From NCBI RefSeq assembly GCF_028858725.1, contig NC_084789.1:41695594-41759593 (forward strand): a DNA stretch of 64,000 bases. The letters are read 5' to 3'. Positions within the stretch are counted from its first letter, which is position 1. Every line of letters starts with the position of its first letter. Made by a program: the position numbers and the translations under genes. This document shows, piece after piece, positions 21,001 to 32,699 of the stretch. The DNA is from Colius striatus. Taxonomy: Eukaryota; Chordata; Aves; Coliiformes; Coliidae. The notes under the pieces are model-generated. The model saw only the letters and a list, made by a program, of their open reading frames with translations, was not told the DNA's origin and ran no database searches.

Positions 21001-24000
21001 CAGCGCCCGCTCCGACTCGGTGGGCAGGAAGCGCAGCAGCAGCTCCAGGAAGTCGAGGCTCAGGGCTTGTTGGTCGTACCTGCGGCGGTGGGAAGCCCCC
21101 AGCAAGGTCCCTCAGCGCCCCCCACCGCTCCCCCCTCCCCTCCATCCCCGCGGCGGGTGCCGGCGCCCCTCCGACCCCAGCCCACCCACAGCATCCCCCC
21201 GCGCCCGACCTTCCCCCACACCCACGTCTCGATGGCTGTGCAGATGTCCTGGATGCTGCGGCCAGCCTTGCGAAGGGTGATGGCCAGGTTCTTGGCTCGG
21301 TTGGACTCCATGAGGGTGACCTTGCTGGGGGCTTTCTGTGTGGCTTTCACCTTGAGGGCACTGATGTCCAAGCCGGGGCCCTGAGCTTTGGTCTTGAACT
21401 GCTCCTCAAAGTCGCTCATGTCCAGCTCCTGCGGGGAGACGGGGCTGAGGGCACGGCAGGGGGGGGACGCCGGACATCTGGGACAAGGACGGGGCCAGAG
21501 GAGCGGGACAAGGTGCAGAGGAGTGAGAGGACGAAGATGGAGCGAGGGGAGGGGTCAAAGGAAAGGGGAGAATGACAGGGAAAGGACAAGGGGACAGAGA
21601 GGGTGCAAGGAAGGGATGAGGGGATCGGAGGAGGAAGATGAGGAAGAACACATGGCCAGGATGTGAGGAGGAGGGTGGAGCAAGGGGACAAGGCAAAGGA
21701 TGGCAGAGCCCTCGTTATCTCTCTCCAGCTCCTGCAGTGTGGGTGCAGAGTGGACTGGGGCACTGGCCCAGCTAAGCACCCGGTGACTGGAACCCCTGGG
21801 CCCCCTGGACCCCCCAAGCCCCGCTGTGTCCTCACCTGCAGAACCTTCTCGTCGTTGAGCTCGGTGAAGACGGTGCCGTCGATCTGGCTCGGCTTCAGCG
21901 CCACCCAGTTGAAGACGGGCATCCGGAACTTGGTCTGGATCGGCTTCTTCACCTTCACTGCGGGGGGATGCAGAGGGGGGCACGTCACCAGCTGGAGGGT
22001 CCCGAGCCCCACCCCACGCTGCCCCAGCCTTCGCTCGGGGGGGCTGCACTCACCTGAGCTGCCGCTGCTGTGAGGGACCCCCGGCCCGGCTGGGAGCCCC
22101 CCGCCGAGGGGAAGGGGCGGCGGAGGGGGGGGCGCGGGGCCCTCCGACCCCGCGGGGAGCGGCGGGGGCGGGGGTGGGGGCGGCACGGGGGCACCGGGGA
22201 GCGGAGGGGCCGGCGGGGGGCCGGTGCCCGCGGGCAGGGGGGGCGCAGGGGGCGGCGGGGGGCCGGGCTCAGCCCCTGGAAGCGGCGGGGGGGGGTGGCG
22301 GAGGAGGGGGAGCCGGGGGGGCGGCGGGGGCCGGCGGGGGAGGCGGCGCCGGAGCCGGAGCATCTGCAACAGAAGGAAGCGCTGGGTGAGGCGAGGGCGC
22401 GGGAGGGCACGGGGGGGCCGCGGTCCCCAGCGACGCCGCACTCCCGGGCGCGCCTCTGCGCCCCCGCCTCAGCTTCCCTGCCCAGGGACACTGTGCCGAG
22501 TGCCCCCCCCGCCCCCCGGGATGCTGCCGCCACCCCCGGTACCTGCGCCGCTGCCGCCGGGCTCCCCGCTGCCGGCGGGGGCTGCCGGCGTTTCCATGAC
22601 GACGGGGACGATCTCGATGGCGACGTCTCCGTCGGGCCCGCGCAGGATGTGCACCAGCCCCTTCTCCTCCAGCTCGGCCAGCCGCCGCTCCAGCGCCAGG
22701 CGGTAGCGGTCGCGGGGCTGCGGGGCGGGCGGGCTGCGGGGCCGCGGCGGGCTCAGCTGCTCCTGCGGCGGTGACAGAGCCCGGCTCGTCGCCGTGTGCG
22801 GCCGCAGCCCCGCAGCCCGCCCGCCCCGGCCCCGCCGCTCACCCGCAGCGCCTCCAGCTCCCGCCGCGCCTGGCTCAGCTGCTTCTCCAGCTCCGCTATC
22901 TTGGCCATCGAGTCGTTCTCCGCATGCTGCAGCTTCTCCGTGAGCTGCGGGGGACGCGGCGCCGAGGCTCAGCGCCGAGCCCACCGCGGCGCCTTTGCGT
23001 CAGCCGCCCACCCCCCGCGCCCACGGCCCACCTGGCCGACGTGCTCCTCCAGCTCCTCCATGTGCTCCAGCACCGCCGTCTTGGTCTCCGAGTCCTCCAG
23101 CATGGCCCCCACGTCGAACACGTTGTCCAGGTAGGCCTGGATCTGCACCTGCAGCTTGTCGCTCTCGGTGAGGCGCAGGCTCTGCCACGGCAACGCCGGC
23201 GGGGCCGTCACCGGCGGGGTCCCCCGGCACCCTCCCGCCCGCGGGGCTGGCACGGGGCACCCACCTCCAGGTAACGGTCCAGCCCCAGGTGGGTGAACTC
23301 GTACTGCAGGAACACGCGGAAGTTCATGTTCTCCACCGAGTGCACCACGATGTTGATGAACTGCATGCAGGCGACCTGCGGGCGGGCAGCGGCTCAGCCA
23401 CGGCGCGGGCACACGCCGCCTGCCCCGGGCACTGCCCGCAGCACGCGGAACCCAGGCACACGGAGCCCGGGGAGTGCGCCGCGGTGCCGTGGACATGGGC
23501 ACTCGGGGACCAGCGGCTCAGCAGCCCCTGGGGACACGCTGCCCTGGCACAGTGAGGTGGCCCAGCAGCCCCTGGGGACACGCTGCCCTGGCACAGTGAG
23601 GTGGCCCAGCAGCCCCTGGGGACACGCTGCCCTGGCACAGTGAGGTGGCTCAGCAGCCCCTGGGGACACGCTGCCCTGGCACAGTGAGGTGGCCCAGCAG
23701 CCCCTGGGGACACGCTGCCCTGGCACAGTGAGGTGGCCCAGCAGCCCCTGGGGACACGCTGCCCTGGCACAGTGAGGTGGCTCAGCAGCCCCTGGGGACA
23801 CGCTGCCCTGGCACAGTGAGGTGGCTCAGCAGCCCCTGGGGACACGCTGCCCTGGCACAGTGAGGTGGCCCAGCAGCCCCTGGGGACACGCTGCCCTGGC
23901 ACAGTGAGGTGGCCCAGCAGCCCCTGGGGACACGCTGCCCTGGCACAGTGAGGTGGCTCAGCAGCCCCTGGGGACACGCTGCCCTGGCACAGTGAGGTGG

Positions 24001-27000
24001 CCCAGCAGCCCCTGGGGACACGCTGCCCTGGCACAGTGAGGTGGCTCAGCAGCCCCTGGGGACATGCTGCCCTGGCACAGTGAGGTGGCTCAGCAGCCCC
24101 TGGGGACACGCTGCCCTGGCACAGTGAGGTGGCTCAGCAGCCCCTGGGGACACGCTGCCCTGGCACAGTGAGGTGGCCCAGCAGCCCCTGGGGACACGGT
24201 GCCCTGGGGACAGCAGAGCCCCAGCCCTGCCAGCTGCTCACCATGAAGTCAATGTTGGTGTCCTCGTTTCGGAAATACTCCATCAGCTTCTCGAAGCGGT
24301 TCTTCTCCCCGCAGACCTGGGGTGGGAGCAGGGGGCTGAGGCCCAGGAGGGACACGGCCACGCTGGGCACCCAGGGGGTGGCAGGGCAGGAGGCATCCGT
24401 TGGTGACACCATCCCAGCCCTGCTGGGTGTTGCTTAAGGCCTGCTCCAGTTGTGACATGGCCCTGGGCACATGCACTGGCACAGGAACATCAAGCCCACA
24501 GGCTGGGGTAAGTCATGGGCTGGGCATTTCTAGGATGGAGGGTGCCCCAACGATACAGGGGTTTGCCTGACTCGGGGAAACTGAGGCACGATCCCAGCTG
24601 CAGCAGGGGTGCCAGCATGGGGACTCACCTCCTTGAAGTTATCAAAGGCAGCCAGGATGATGTCGTGGCCTCCCCGGACCAGACAGACAGCAGCCAGCAG
24701 CTCCAGCACCAGCGCCTTGGTCCTGCAGAGATACAGGGGCTGAGGGGGTCAGGGCGACCAGCTGGGGGAGAGGACGAGGGGGTCGGGGACAAGGGAAGGG
24801 TCCCACCTGGCATTCCTGTTGTTGAGGCTGAGGGTGATCTCGTTGACGCAGGCTGGGTGGTTCATGACCAGGCTGAAGCCAGACTTTGGGGTAAAAGGAG
24901 CATTAATGGGGTCACACAGCCCCCCCAGCCTGGGGCTGCTCCAGGGCTTTGAGCCATCCCTGTGCCACATCCCCACAGCCACGGGGCTGGAGAACGGGTC
25001 CCACCCCAAGAGACGGCTCCACAGGGAGCTTTTAGGGGAGCCCCAGTTGTGCCCCCCCCAGCCGCTGCCCTCTCCCACCTGGTAGTTCATGATGGCGCGG
25101 AGACACATGATGCAGAGGTGGACGTCGTCCTTCTGGCTGACGAGACGGGAGTTCCTCAGCGCCTTCCTGCTGTGCGACGGGTTCAGCCTGGGGGGCAGAG
25201 GGCGGCTGAGCGGGGCCGAGGCGGGGTGGGGGGCACGGCAAAGCGGGGGGCTGCGAGGCTGGGGCGGGGGGACACACACCAGGGAACCCGGGCAGCTGCA
25301 TCCCCGCAGGAGAGAGACAGAGACAGAGAGAGAGAGAGAGAGACCCCTGTGTCATGTGCAAGTGCATGGGGGGGGGGGGCGGGGGGGTGTCCGGGTCGCC
25401 CTCGTGCGCACGGGTGGTCGCGGAGGCTCACCGGGGCGGGCAGGAGCTGCCGGGTGACCTGGACCCGCAGGGGACAGCGGGGTGGACGTGGCGGAGGAGG
25501 GTGTGGAGGTGCCGGTTCGAGAGGCAGCAGCTGGAGGCACGTTAGAGCCTGCAGGACAGGACGGAGAATCGGGGCTCCCGCCTCGCCCCTGGCACACCCG
25601 GGCTTGGGGGGAGACAAGGGCTGGGACCCCCGCCGGTGCCACCTCACTCCTGACCTGTCCCTGGGGCTGGGGGGGGACACCCTGACTGCCCCAGAACTGC
25701 TGCAGGAAGGGAGGGACCCCCAGACCCCTGAGCTGCCACGTTACGGCTCCTGGGTGGCTGCAGGTGGGTGTCCCCCGGGACCCCCCGCCCCCCTCGCCGG
25801 GGATGCCCAGCAGCACCGTCCCCAAGCCCACCGGGGTGTCCCTGTCCCGCCGGTGCCACGGCCCGGCACCTACCGTCAGCGCATCCCCGGCAGCGTGCAA
25901 GAGAAGAGCGGGGTTAGGAGGGGGCTGCGGGGCGGGCGCCAAGCAAGAGCCAGCGGGACCGGCTGCGAGGGGGCACAGGCCCGTTCCCCCAGCCTGGTTT
26001 AAAACCGGGGTGGGTACGATTCGCTGCCCCACAATCTCACCCATCGCCTGTTTTCTCTCAGCCCCGGGTGGTCCCCGAGGGCTGTGGGGCTGGGCTGGGG
26101 ATGCTGAGCCAGCCCAGCTCCCAGCAGGGCTTATCCCACGTGGGGATGGGGCTTTGTGCCCCCAAATCAGCCACAGGGACTCATTTGTTAAGGAGCAGGT
26201 CTGTGTCTCCCTGCCCAGCCCCTCTGCAAGCATGGCACAGCCAGGGGGCAGCGAGGCAGGACACGGCACGGGGGGCAGGACACGGCACGGGGGGCAGGAC
26301 ACGGCAGGGGGCAGGGGGACGCACCCACACGTTACCTGATGGTGAGGTGCCGCACTTTGGAGATGCCTTGGGTGGGGGATGAGGAGCTGGTCTTGCTCAG
26401 GTCCTCCAGTGACCTCTCCGTGCCCTTGCCCCTGTCCCTGTCCGAGCCCGGGCTGCCGTTCTCGGCGCTCTCCATGTCGTACCTGCGGCCCGTGGGGACA
26501 CAGGGACGAGTGAGACGTGGCAGCTCTGCGCTGCCCAGGGCACGGGATGCGGGCACGGAGGTGATGGGGATGCTCTGCTCAAGCCCAGCTGTGGAGCACC
26601 CTCAGCTCTGACACTGGGATGAGTGGGGAGAGCACCCCAGGGACCCCCCTGCAGTCCCGGCCCTGGGGAAGGGGCAGCGCTGGGGACGTACGTGACGGAG
26701 CACTGGGCGAAGGCGAGATACTCCAGCAGCACATCCAGCCCCTTGTTCTCCTTGTTGAGGAACTCCTGGACCCAGCTGGGGGGGGGTGCAGGGGGTTAGT
26801 GGGCTCCACCAGCCCTCCTCGTTCTCCTTTCTCCCCCCAGACAGACCCTTGGTGAAGCCACCCCCTGGTCCCCAGTGAGGGTGGGACATGCTGGGGACAC
26901 CCAGTGGCACTGTGGGCTGGCACCTCACCCAGGTGCTGTGGGGACACAGCCTGAGCTCTGCTGCCACCACAGCAGGACCACAGGCAGCCACAGCCCAGCA

Positions 27001-30000
27001 CCCACCACCCCACGAGGGCTTGGGGCCTCAGGGGGTACCACAGAGCTAAAACGAGGTTGGGATCCTACAGCATCTCTGTCATCCCCTCAGAGCCACCCAG
27101 AGGGGCAGGATGAGGCCACCAGCCCCCACATCCCGCTGTCACGCCCACAGCCAGCAGCTACCCGTGTGCCAGTCCCTGTCCTCACGATGCTCTGGGTGCC
27201 AATGAGGACACCCCCACCCCTGCTCGACAGCCTCATCTCCCACTGACACCCCAGCCCTGCCCCACACCCCCATCCCTACCCGATGTAGTTGGTCCTCAAG
27301 GAAATCTCCAGCTCCCGGAGCACCTGCGTCGACTCCTGCCCTCGCCTCTTGAACTGTGGGCCAGGGAGAGCCGTTGGCACCGTCCCTGTGCCCGACCCGG
27401 CAAGGGCCAAAGGGTGCAGGGGGCAGCCTCACCTTCCTGCTTACGCCGCCCGTGTCCAGGTAGCTCCTCAGCTTCTGGATGTAGGCGGACGGGGGGTTTT
27501 TCACCTGGAAACGCTCCTACGAGCCCCAGAGAGAGGCTGAAACGGGGCCACCCGCCCGTGGCATGGGCACAGGCCACCGTCCCACGGCTGCCACCCGCCC
27601 CTGTCCACACCCCACACTGCAGCGATGTTCACTGGGTGAAGAAGGTGCTGTGGCACCAGTGGAGGTGGGCGCTGGGTCGATGCCCACGGGGGTGGCGCTT
27701 GGGGATGGGGACGGTGCGAGGCTCAGACCTCACCTGGTCACAGATCAGCTCCCACTTCTTCTCGTTGTCATACTGGTTGAGCAGCTGCATCTTGTCCGGG
27801 GGCAGGTTCATGGAGTTCTGTGGGGTGATGGGTGTCAGACATCAGGGTCACCCCCATAAAGAACAACACCTCCCCCCCGGCCCAGAGCTGCAGCACCCCC
27901 TGCTCACCCAGCACTGGGTGTCCTTGCTCAGGGGTGGCAGGGAGGGGACACTGCAGGGATCCCCATCCCACCAGCCTCAGAAACATCCCCATCTTGGGGG
28001 TCCCCAAGGCAGGGGGTGTTAGGGGGGACAGTAGGATAAAGCTAGCCCAGTCCATCCCTGTCATGAGTGCACCACGCTCCCAGCCTTAGCTAGCCCTGAG
28101 CCAGCTGGGGAAGGGCTGGGGACAGCCACCGCTGCGGGTGCGTGACGAGCCCGGCTGGGGAAACCAGCTTCTTCAGAGACGTGATGTCAGGGCAGGGTCT
28201 GGTGTGTCACCACATCCCTCCGTGCCACCATTGCACAACCCACGTCCCCAGCACCCCCCCGGCCACCCCGGCAGGACGTGACGCGCTTCCCGCTCTGCGC
28301 GCACGAGGCTGCTGCCGGAACCGCCGCGTGTGGCGGCCGGGGCGCGGGGCTGGGCTCTGAGGGACACGGTGGGTCCCTGAGGGACACCGTGAGGTGGCTG
28401 GTGGAGCCGTTACTGGGGCACCCACCGTGGCCTGGGCCGTGCTGGCAGCTCAATTTGTTCTCCCAAATGATGCGTTTCTTGGTGACGCAGCCCCCAGAGA
28501 AAAGCAGGAGCTGAGGTCGCTGCCCACCTGGAGATCCCAGGCAAGCTGGCACGTGGAGGTGATGCCCAGCCCCAGGTCACCCTGCTGAGGATGGGAGGCA
28601 GGGTGCGTGCACCCCTGGGACATCCACCTCCTCGGCGAAAAGGCATCTCACAGCGGTTTTGGTTGCCCACAGTGGAGCAGATCCAAGAGGCGAGGTGCCA
28701 CGGCGGCGAGCAGGAGCAGAAGCCTTGTGCCTGCCTCCCCCAAGGACCTGTGGAGCTGCTTTTGCAGGAAGCCAAAGCCCAGAGCTGTGGGTAGGGAGGA
28801 GCTGAGCTCACTGTCTGGGGCCAGGGACAGCCCCTGCGCAGGGGGCAAAGTCAGCAGCCGGGCAGGAACAGCCTGGAGGCGAAGCCACTGAGGATGGGCA
28901 GGATGGAAGCAGCACCCAGAGGAAGCCTTTGCCAGGGACCCCAGTCCTCATGGCCCCAAGCTGCCATCCCAGCATCTGTGCCAAGGGGCTGCACACCTGA
29001 ACATCCCACCTGCACCCTCCCTGGGACACTGTTGGGTGCCCTCGGCAGAGGGGACATTGTGGCACCTGCCACATAGACTATAGAATCACACAGTCCCACA
29101 GTGCTGGGGGCTGCCAGGGCCCTGCAGAGCTGCTCCAGCCCCAGCCCTGCTCAAGCAGCTTCCCCTGGCTCAGGGGGCACAGGAACGTGTCCAGGTGGGG
29201 TTGGGAACCTCCTGAGGAGCCTCCACACCCTCCCTGGGCAGCCTGGGTCAGGGCTCCCTCCCCTCAGCACCAAAGGAGCTTCTCCCTGTGCTTAAGTAGA
29301 ACTGTTTGTGTTCCAGCTTATGTCCCTCACCCCTTGTGCTGTCACTGGAGAAGCGACCACGTGTGGGACCTGGAGACACCGGGAGCGAGCGTCACGGGTG
29401 GGACGGGAGCCGCGGTGGGTTCCCAGCAGGCGGGCAGGGGGATGCCGGGGGTCCCTACGGAGGTGGCTCTGCCCCCACAGGCAGGGCTGGGCTGGGTGGC
29501 AGGATGTGGCACGCCTGGGGTACAAACTGGGTGGTGGCCACATCCCAGCTCAGCCCTGGGCGCGCACGTGGTGCCGGGGAGGGAGGAAGCGGCTCCGCTG
29601 TGGTCCCTGACGGCAGCCAGTGGCGCGAACAAACTGGTTCTCGTTTCCTGCCAGAGCGGGTGATGTGGGGCTGGGTGGGGGATGTGGGGCAGGGCAGTGG
29701 CCCAGCACCTTGGAAGTGACAGAGGCAGGCCTTGGTCCTCCTCCTCTTTTTCCTTGGGGTGACAAGGATGGAGGGGCCACAGGGATTTGCCTCCAGCAGC
29801 TTGCGTGGGGCTTCCCCCGCCCCTCCCCTCCAGCAGTGTCACAGCATCACTGCACAGAGGCCACCAAACATCCCCCACCCCCCTCCGGGGACACGAGGTG
29901 CCACAGAGCCCACAGTGTCATCTCCCAACACCCAGCACCAGGATGCAGCTGGCTGGGACCCCCCAAGGTGACACCAAGACCCCCCCCATCCTACACCTAA

Positions 30001-32499
30001 ACCTGTGAGTGGGGGGAGGCAAAGCAGCTCTTACGGGGGGGTGGACACAAGCCCCATCCAGCCACTGCACTCCCTCCAGCACATCACCTCAACATCACCC
30101 GGGGCTGGATTCAGGAGGGCAGGGGGGTCCCTGCACCAGGACACATTCCTCATACAGCCAGGGACAGATCTGGCTACCTCCTGCAGCTCTCAGCTCACAG
30201 GCACTTCCCCTCCTGCCCAGGGCACACATCCCCCTGGGGACACCCCGGCACAGCCCCCCCAGACCTGCCCCCCACGCCGGGGCTGGATCCAGCAGCAAGT
30301 CGAGCACCCGCCACTGGTGCCGGGGCTCACTGGTGCCTGGGCCCAGGGCTGAGGCCAACGGCACATCTGCAAACATCTGCAGCCGTGACGTCTGCTGTGC
30401 TCTCTGTCCTCCAGGTCCCAGGAGAAGCAGCAGCAAAGCCCTCCTTGGCAAAACCTCCTGCTGGAGCAGCCACCGGCTCCCTCAGCCCCAGTCGAACACC
30501 CCCAGCCCTTTTCAGCTTCTCCTCCAGAACGCTCTGGCCTCACAATTTTGCCTCCACGTCCCCAGTTACCACCTTTCAACGTGCCAAGAGGGGAAAGATC
30601 CCTCCTGGTGTGCGCAGGAGCCTCTGCACGTGGCCACTGCAGCAGCAGCAACGCTCTCGCTCCTCTGCTCCCTCCCCAAAAGCCACCTCGGCACATCCCA
30701 AACCGCCTGGCACTGGGACAACCCTCCCATGGCGCTGCCAAAGTGGCACCTGCCCCAGTGCCCTAGCTGGGAAGAAGCCAGCTTGTGGAGAGTAAAACTA
30801 AATTCCCCACTTCTGGGCACGTGGGGGGATTATCCAGCCCCTTGCCAGTGGCAGCTGGGATCCCCCGGGCTCTGCTGTTGGCCTTTCTGACGGCCTTTGC
30901 TCCACCAGCTCCCCCAGTCCGGGGTGTCCAACCTAAAACTGGTTGGCCCTGAGGTGCGTTCGTGGCATCACGGTAACTGTGGCAACGCGCCAGGTCCGGA
31001 TGCTGCCCCAGCGGGGGCATTCCCAACCCACCACCTCCTGCTCCATCCCAGCCCACGAGCCGGGGAGGTGGGAAAAGGGAACCTCAAGCCAAGGAAGGTG
31101 GTTGAGGGAGCTCCCCGTCCGTGTCCCCACAGGGGTCCCGCTGCGCCCCCGCCCCGGGAAGGGGAAGGGAACCTGCGAAAGGAGGAAGCGAGATTGGGAC
31201 AGAGGCTTTCACAAGACGCCCGGTTCCTGACAGGCAAGCGCAGCCCCCTGCGTGCCCCCTGGCTCCGGGGCAAGGCCCCTCCCTCGGGCTGCAGGGGCTG
31301 TGGGTGCTGCCGGGGACCTGCAGCAGCATTTCCCCCTGTTTTGATGGTTTCTCAGCTCTGGGTTTCCCAGCTGCCACCACACAGGCCGGCTGAAAGCGTT
31401 TCCTGAGGCCCCGCAGCAGCAGCGGAAGCACCCCAAGGTCCCCGGCCACCCGTCCCCTCTGCCAGCACAGCTCAGTCCTCCTGCGCCTCCCCTGACGGGT
31501 GTCCCACGGCAAAGCCCCATCCCCGGGGCGTGGGGGGTCCCGTGCAGGTCCCCGCCGTGCACAGCCCTGCGCCGAGCCAGAGCCGATGCTGCCGGCGGCT
31601 GAGGAGCAGCAGCAGCTCCGGCTGCGATGCTCGGCCTCAAATAACCCTCCTAGAAACGCCGGGCGATAAAAAAGCTTCAAGCAGCTCGAGCAGGGGCTTC
31701 GCTTTCTGCCCGCTCCCAGCCTGACCTTCCGCGGCGGAGCGCTTTGAGGGAGGGCAGGGAGGGGGATGCGGCGTGTCCCGGCCGCGCGGTGCGAAGGTCA
31801 GCGCGGAGCGGCCCCGCTCAAGGACGGAGGCAGCGGGCGGCAGCGGATCTCCCGCAGCCCCCGGATCTCCCGCAGCCCCCGGATCTCCCGCAGCCCCGAG
31901 CCGCAGCTGCCAGCCCGCGGCAGCGCGCCCGGCAGCGCCCGTGCCGCCGCGGTCCCCGGGCACCGGAGGATGAAGAGGAGGAGGAGGAGGCGAGCCCTTC
32001 GCCAGCCGCTGCGGCGCGCTGCCGGCCCCCGCCATGGCGGGGACAGACGGGGACACCCCAAAAGTGCGGGGCTGGATCCCAGCCCTCCGCAACGGGAGAG
32101 CGCGGGGAGGGGGTAACGGCACCGGCAGGGTCGAGCATCCGCGCGAGGAATGGGGCGAGAGAGGGGAAATTAGTAACGATGGTCGTTAATGAACCCACGA
32201 TGACCAAATAGCGACCGTTACAATACGCCGTCATCCTGACCGAAATCTAATGGGCGTAAGGCAGAGCCCGGGCCGGGTCTCGGGGCAGCCCCCCGCAGCC
32301 GCGGTGTCCCCGCAGCCCCCCGCACGCCCCCGCTCACCAGGACGCGGCCGAAGCGCTCCTCCAGCTCGGCGGCATCGGGCATGGGCTGCCGGGGCGGCGG
32401 CGGCGCGGCGGCGGGGCTCGGCGGGGGCAGCGGCAGCCGCGCCTCGCGGCTCTCCCGCCCCGCGGCCGCCCCGTCCAGGCCCCCGGCCGCGTTACCCAT
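17935..32499 (-). CDS. FMNL1: FMNL1, formin-like protein 1 (complete gene; one homopolymer frame break)
   Basis: A Diaphanous-related formin that nucleates and elongates actin filaments at the cortex and is haematopoietic-enriched in mammals. Exons 5' to 3': 32338-32499, 27734-27817, 27433-27516, 27280-27353, 26692-26775, 26336-26482, 25079-25187, 24807-24883, 24629-24722, 24242-24316, 23265-23375, 23032-23181, 22843-22944, 22543-22762, 22054-22363, 21836-21957, 21226-21428, 20845-21079, 20696-20764, 20509-20589, 19947-20076, 19704-19867, 19364-19465, 18999-19091, 18707-18830, then 17935-18032 or 18394-18485. The ATG at 32499 has a good context (GCCATGG) and starts MGNAAG, an N-myristoylation signal. 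Residues about 50-420 form the GTPase-binding/DID region, about 400-470 a coiled coil, about 525-625 the FH1 domain and about 630-1020 FH2 ([23 protein letters not shown]). The DAD follows ([13 protein letters not shown]). The summed CDS is 3304 nt, one more than a multiple of three; the surplus lies in the FH1 exon. Corrected length is about 1100 residues. Confidence 0.95.
18079..18150. repeat. 10-bp tandem repeat (CAGCCCCCCA)
   Basis: About seven near-perfect copies in the intron immediately upstream (minus sense) of the last FMNL1 exon. Confidence 0.85.
18394..18485 (-). CDS. FMNL1: FMNL1 92-bp exon, alternative C-terminus 2 ([13 protein letters not shown] type)
   Basis: The acceptor CTCAG precedes 18485. 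In phase with the donor at 18707 the exon reads [19 protein letters not shown] and ends in EESPL. Its TAG stop (18394-18396) is followed directly by GTACC, so the stop codon is the last codon before a usable donor. The exon can therefore act as a cassette: inclusion gives this C-terminus with the last exon as 3' UTR, while skipping gives [12 protein letters not shown] stop this close to the junction should not trigger nonsense-mediated decay. Confidence 0.85.
20130..20470. repeat. Imperfect minisatellite in FMNL1 intron
   Basis: Degenerate units of about 28-34 bp built on CCCCACAGCTGGATCTGCAG and CCTCCATCCC, in the intron between FMNL1 exons 20509-20589 and 19947-20076. Confidence 0.6.
22054..22363 (-). 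CDS. FMNL1: FMNL1 FH1 (proline-rich) exon with apparent +1 frameshift
   Basis: The preceding exon (donor at 22543) ends in phase 1, and the joined frame opens [20 protein letters not shown], a typical FH1. At 22287-22295 there are nine consecutive G (nine C in the sense strand). In that frame the sequence then reads into a TGA about seven codons later. The downstream part ([17 protein letters not shown] and on) is in the frame that joins correctly to the FH2 exon at 21957. Eight C in the run would restore one continuous frame. Everything else in the gene is intact, so a homopolymer error is the simplest explanation. Confidence 0.8.
23515..24209. repeat. 44-bp minisatellite, 16 copies at exact spacing
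   Basis: The unit is GGCTCAGCAGCCCCTGGGGA, then CACGCTGCCCTGGCACAGTG and AGGT (44 bp). The CCTGGGGACA element recurs at exactly 44-bp intervals from 23527 to 24187. Units differ mainly at GGCTCAG versus GGCCCAG. It sits in the FMNL1 intron between exons 24242-24316 and 23265-23375. Three units (132 bp) make a continuous open frame on the minus strand, which is not coding. Confidence 0.97.
25310..25387. repeat. (GA)n microsatellite and poly-G tracts
   Basis: GA/GACA repeats at 25310-25343 are followed by a 12-G run (25368-25379), one C, and seven more G (25381-25387), within an FMNL1 intron. The G tracts could form a G-quadruplex on the + strand and are hard to sequence. Confidence 0.85.
26256..26317. 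repeat. 19-bp tandem repeat (GGCAGGACACGGCACGGGG)
   Basis: About three copies immediately downstream (minus sense) of the donor of FMNL1 exon 26336-26482. Confidence 0.75.
29086..29345 (-). mobile_element. CR1 LINE 3' fragment
   Basis: In the minus sense it ends ACTGTGTGATTCTATAG, the ATTCTGTGA-like CR1 terminus. Upstream are the CR1 landmarks CTTTGGTGCTGAGG, CAGGCTGCCCAGGGAGGG and CACCTGGACACGTTCC. The same landmarks recur in the copy at 33395-33882. It is 5'-truncated, as is usual for CR1. Confidence 0.85.
31845..31897. repeat. 18-bp tandem triplicate (GGATCTCCCGCAGCCCCC)
   Basis: Three copies starting at 31845, 31863 and 31881, near-perfect, in the CpG island at the 5' end of FMNL1 intron 1. 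Confidence 0.9.
32174..32188. promoter_or_regulatory. Perfect inverted repeat TAACGA-TGG-TCGTTA
   Basis: A 6-bp palindromic pair with a 3-bp spacer, about 150 bp inside FMNL1 intron 1. Nearby CCGTTA (about 32214-32219, TAACGG on the minus strand) fits a Myb site. The 80 bp around it are much less GC-rich than the surrounding CpG island. A regulatory role is inference. Confidence 0.35.
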
Positions 32500-32699
32500 G
32501 GCGGGGGGGACGGACACGACTCTTCCCCGAGGCTGCTCCTCGGCGGCTGCAACTTCTGCGGGGCGTTATCGCGCCGTGGCCGCCTCCCCCCGCCCTGCGC
32601 CCGCCCCCGGCCCCGCCGCCCGCCCCCCCGGGGCACTTTCTCCCCGCTGCCCTCACCCGGTTAATTTCAGCTCCCTGCATTTGGGCTCGTTTTCGTCAT

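Larger units (their letters stand above)
27818..32337 (-). other. FMNL1: FMNL1 intron 1 (4.5 kb)
   Basis: The intron separates the myristoylated N-terminal exon from the exon starting NSMNLPPDK. It holds an antisense CR1 tail at 29086-29345 and an 18-bp triplicate at 31845-31897, and its 5' end lies in the promoter CpG island. I recognised no other exon. Several open frames of 100-290 codons on the + strand at about 30,000-31,400 have no domain signature. Confidence 0.7.
31700..32640 (-). promoter_or_regulatory. FMNL1: CpG-island promoter and 5' region of FMNL1
   Basis: Very GC- and CpG-rich sequence brackets the FMNL1 start codon (32499). It includes an ATGGCGGGG element at about 32034 and the GC-rich 5' UTR region at 32500-32640. 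No TATA box was seen. The transcription start cannot be fixed from sequence alone and is probably between about 32520 and 32640. Confidence 0.65.

Noticed and set aside
23324-24109. 261-codon minus-strand open frame over the 44-bp repeats
   Set aside because: It lies in an FMNL1 intron and results from the stop-free tandem repeat; three units make one 132-bp open cycle.
25368-25387. Poly-G tract as a coding or splice defect in FMNL1
   Set aside because: It lies in the intron between exons 26336-26482 and 25079-25187, away from splice sites, and does not affect the reading frame.
30009-30890. 293-codon + strand open frame in FMNL1 intron 1
   Set aside because: Low-complexity Pro/Ser/Ala translation of GC-rich intronic DNA with no domain, no splice partners and no repeat or CpG promoter at its start.
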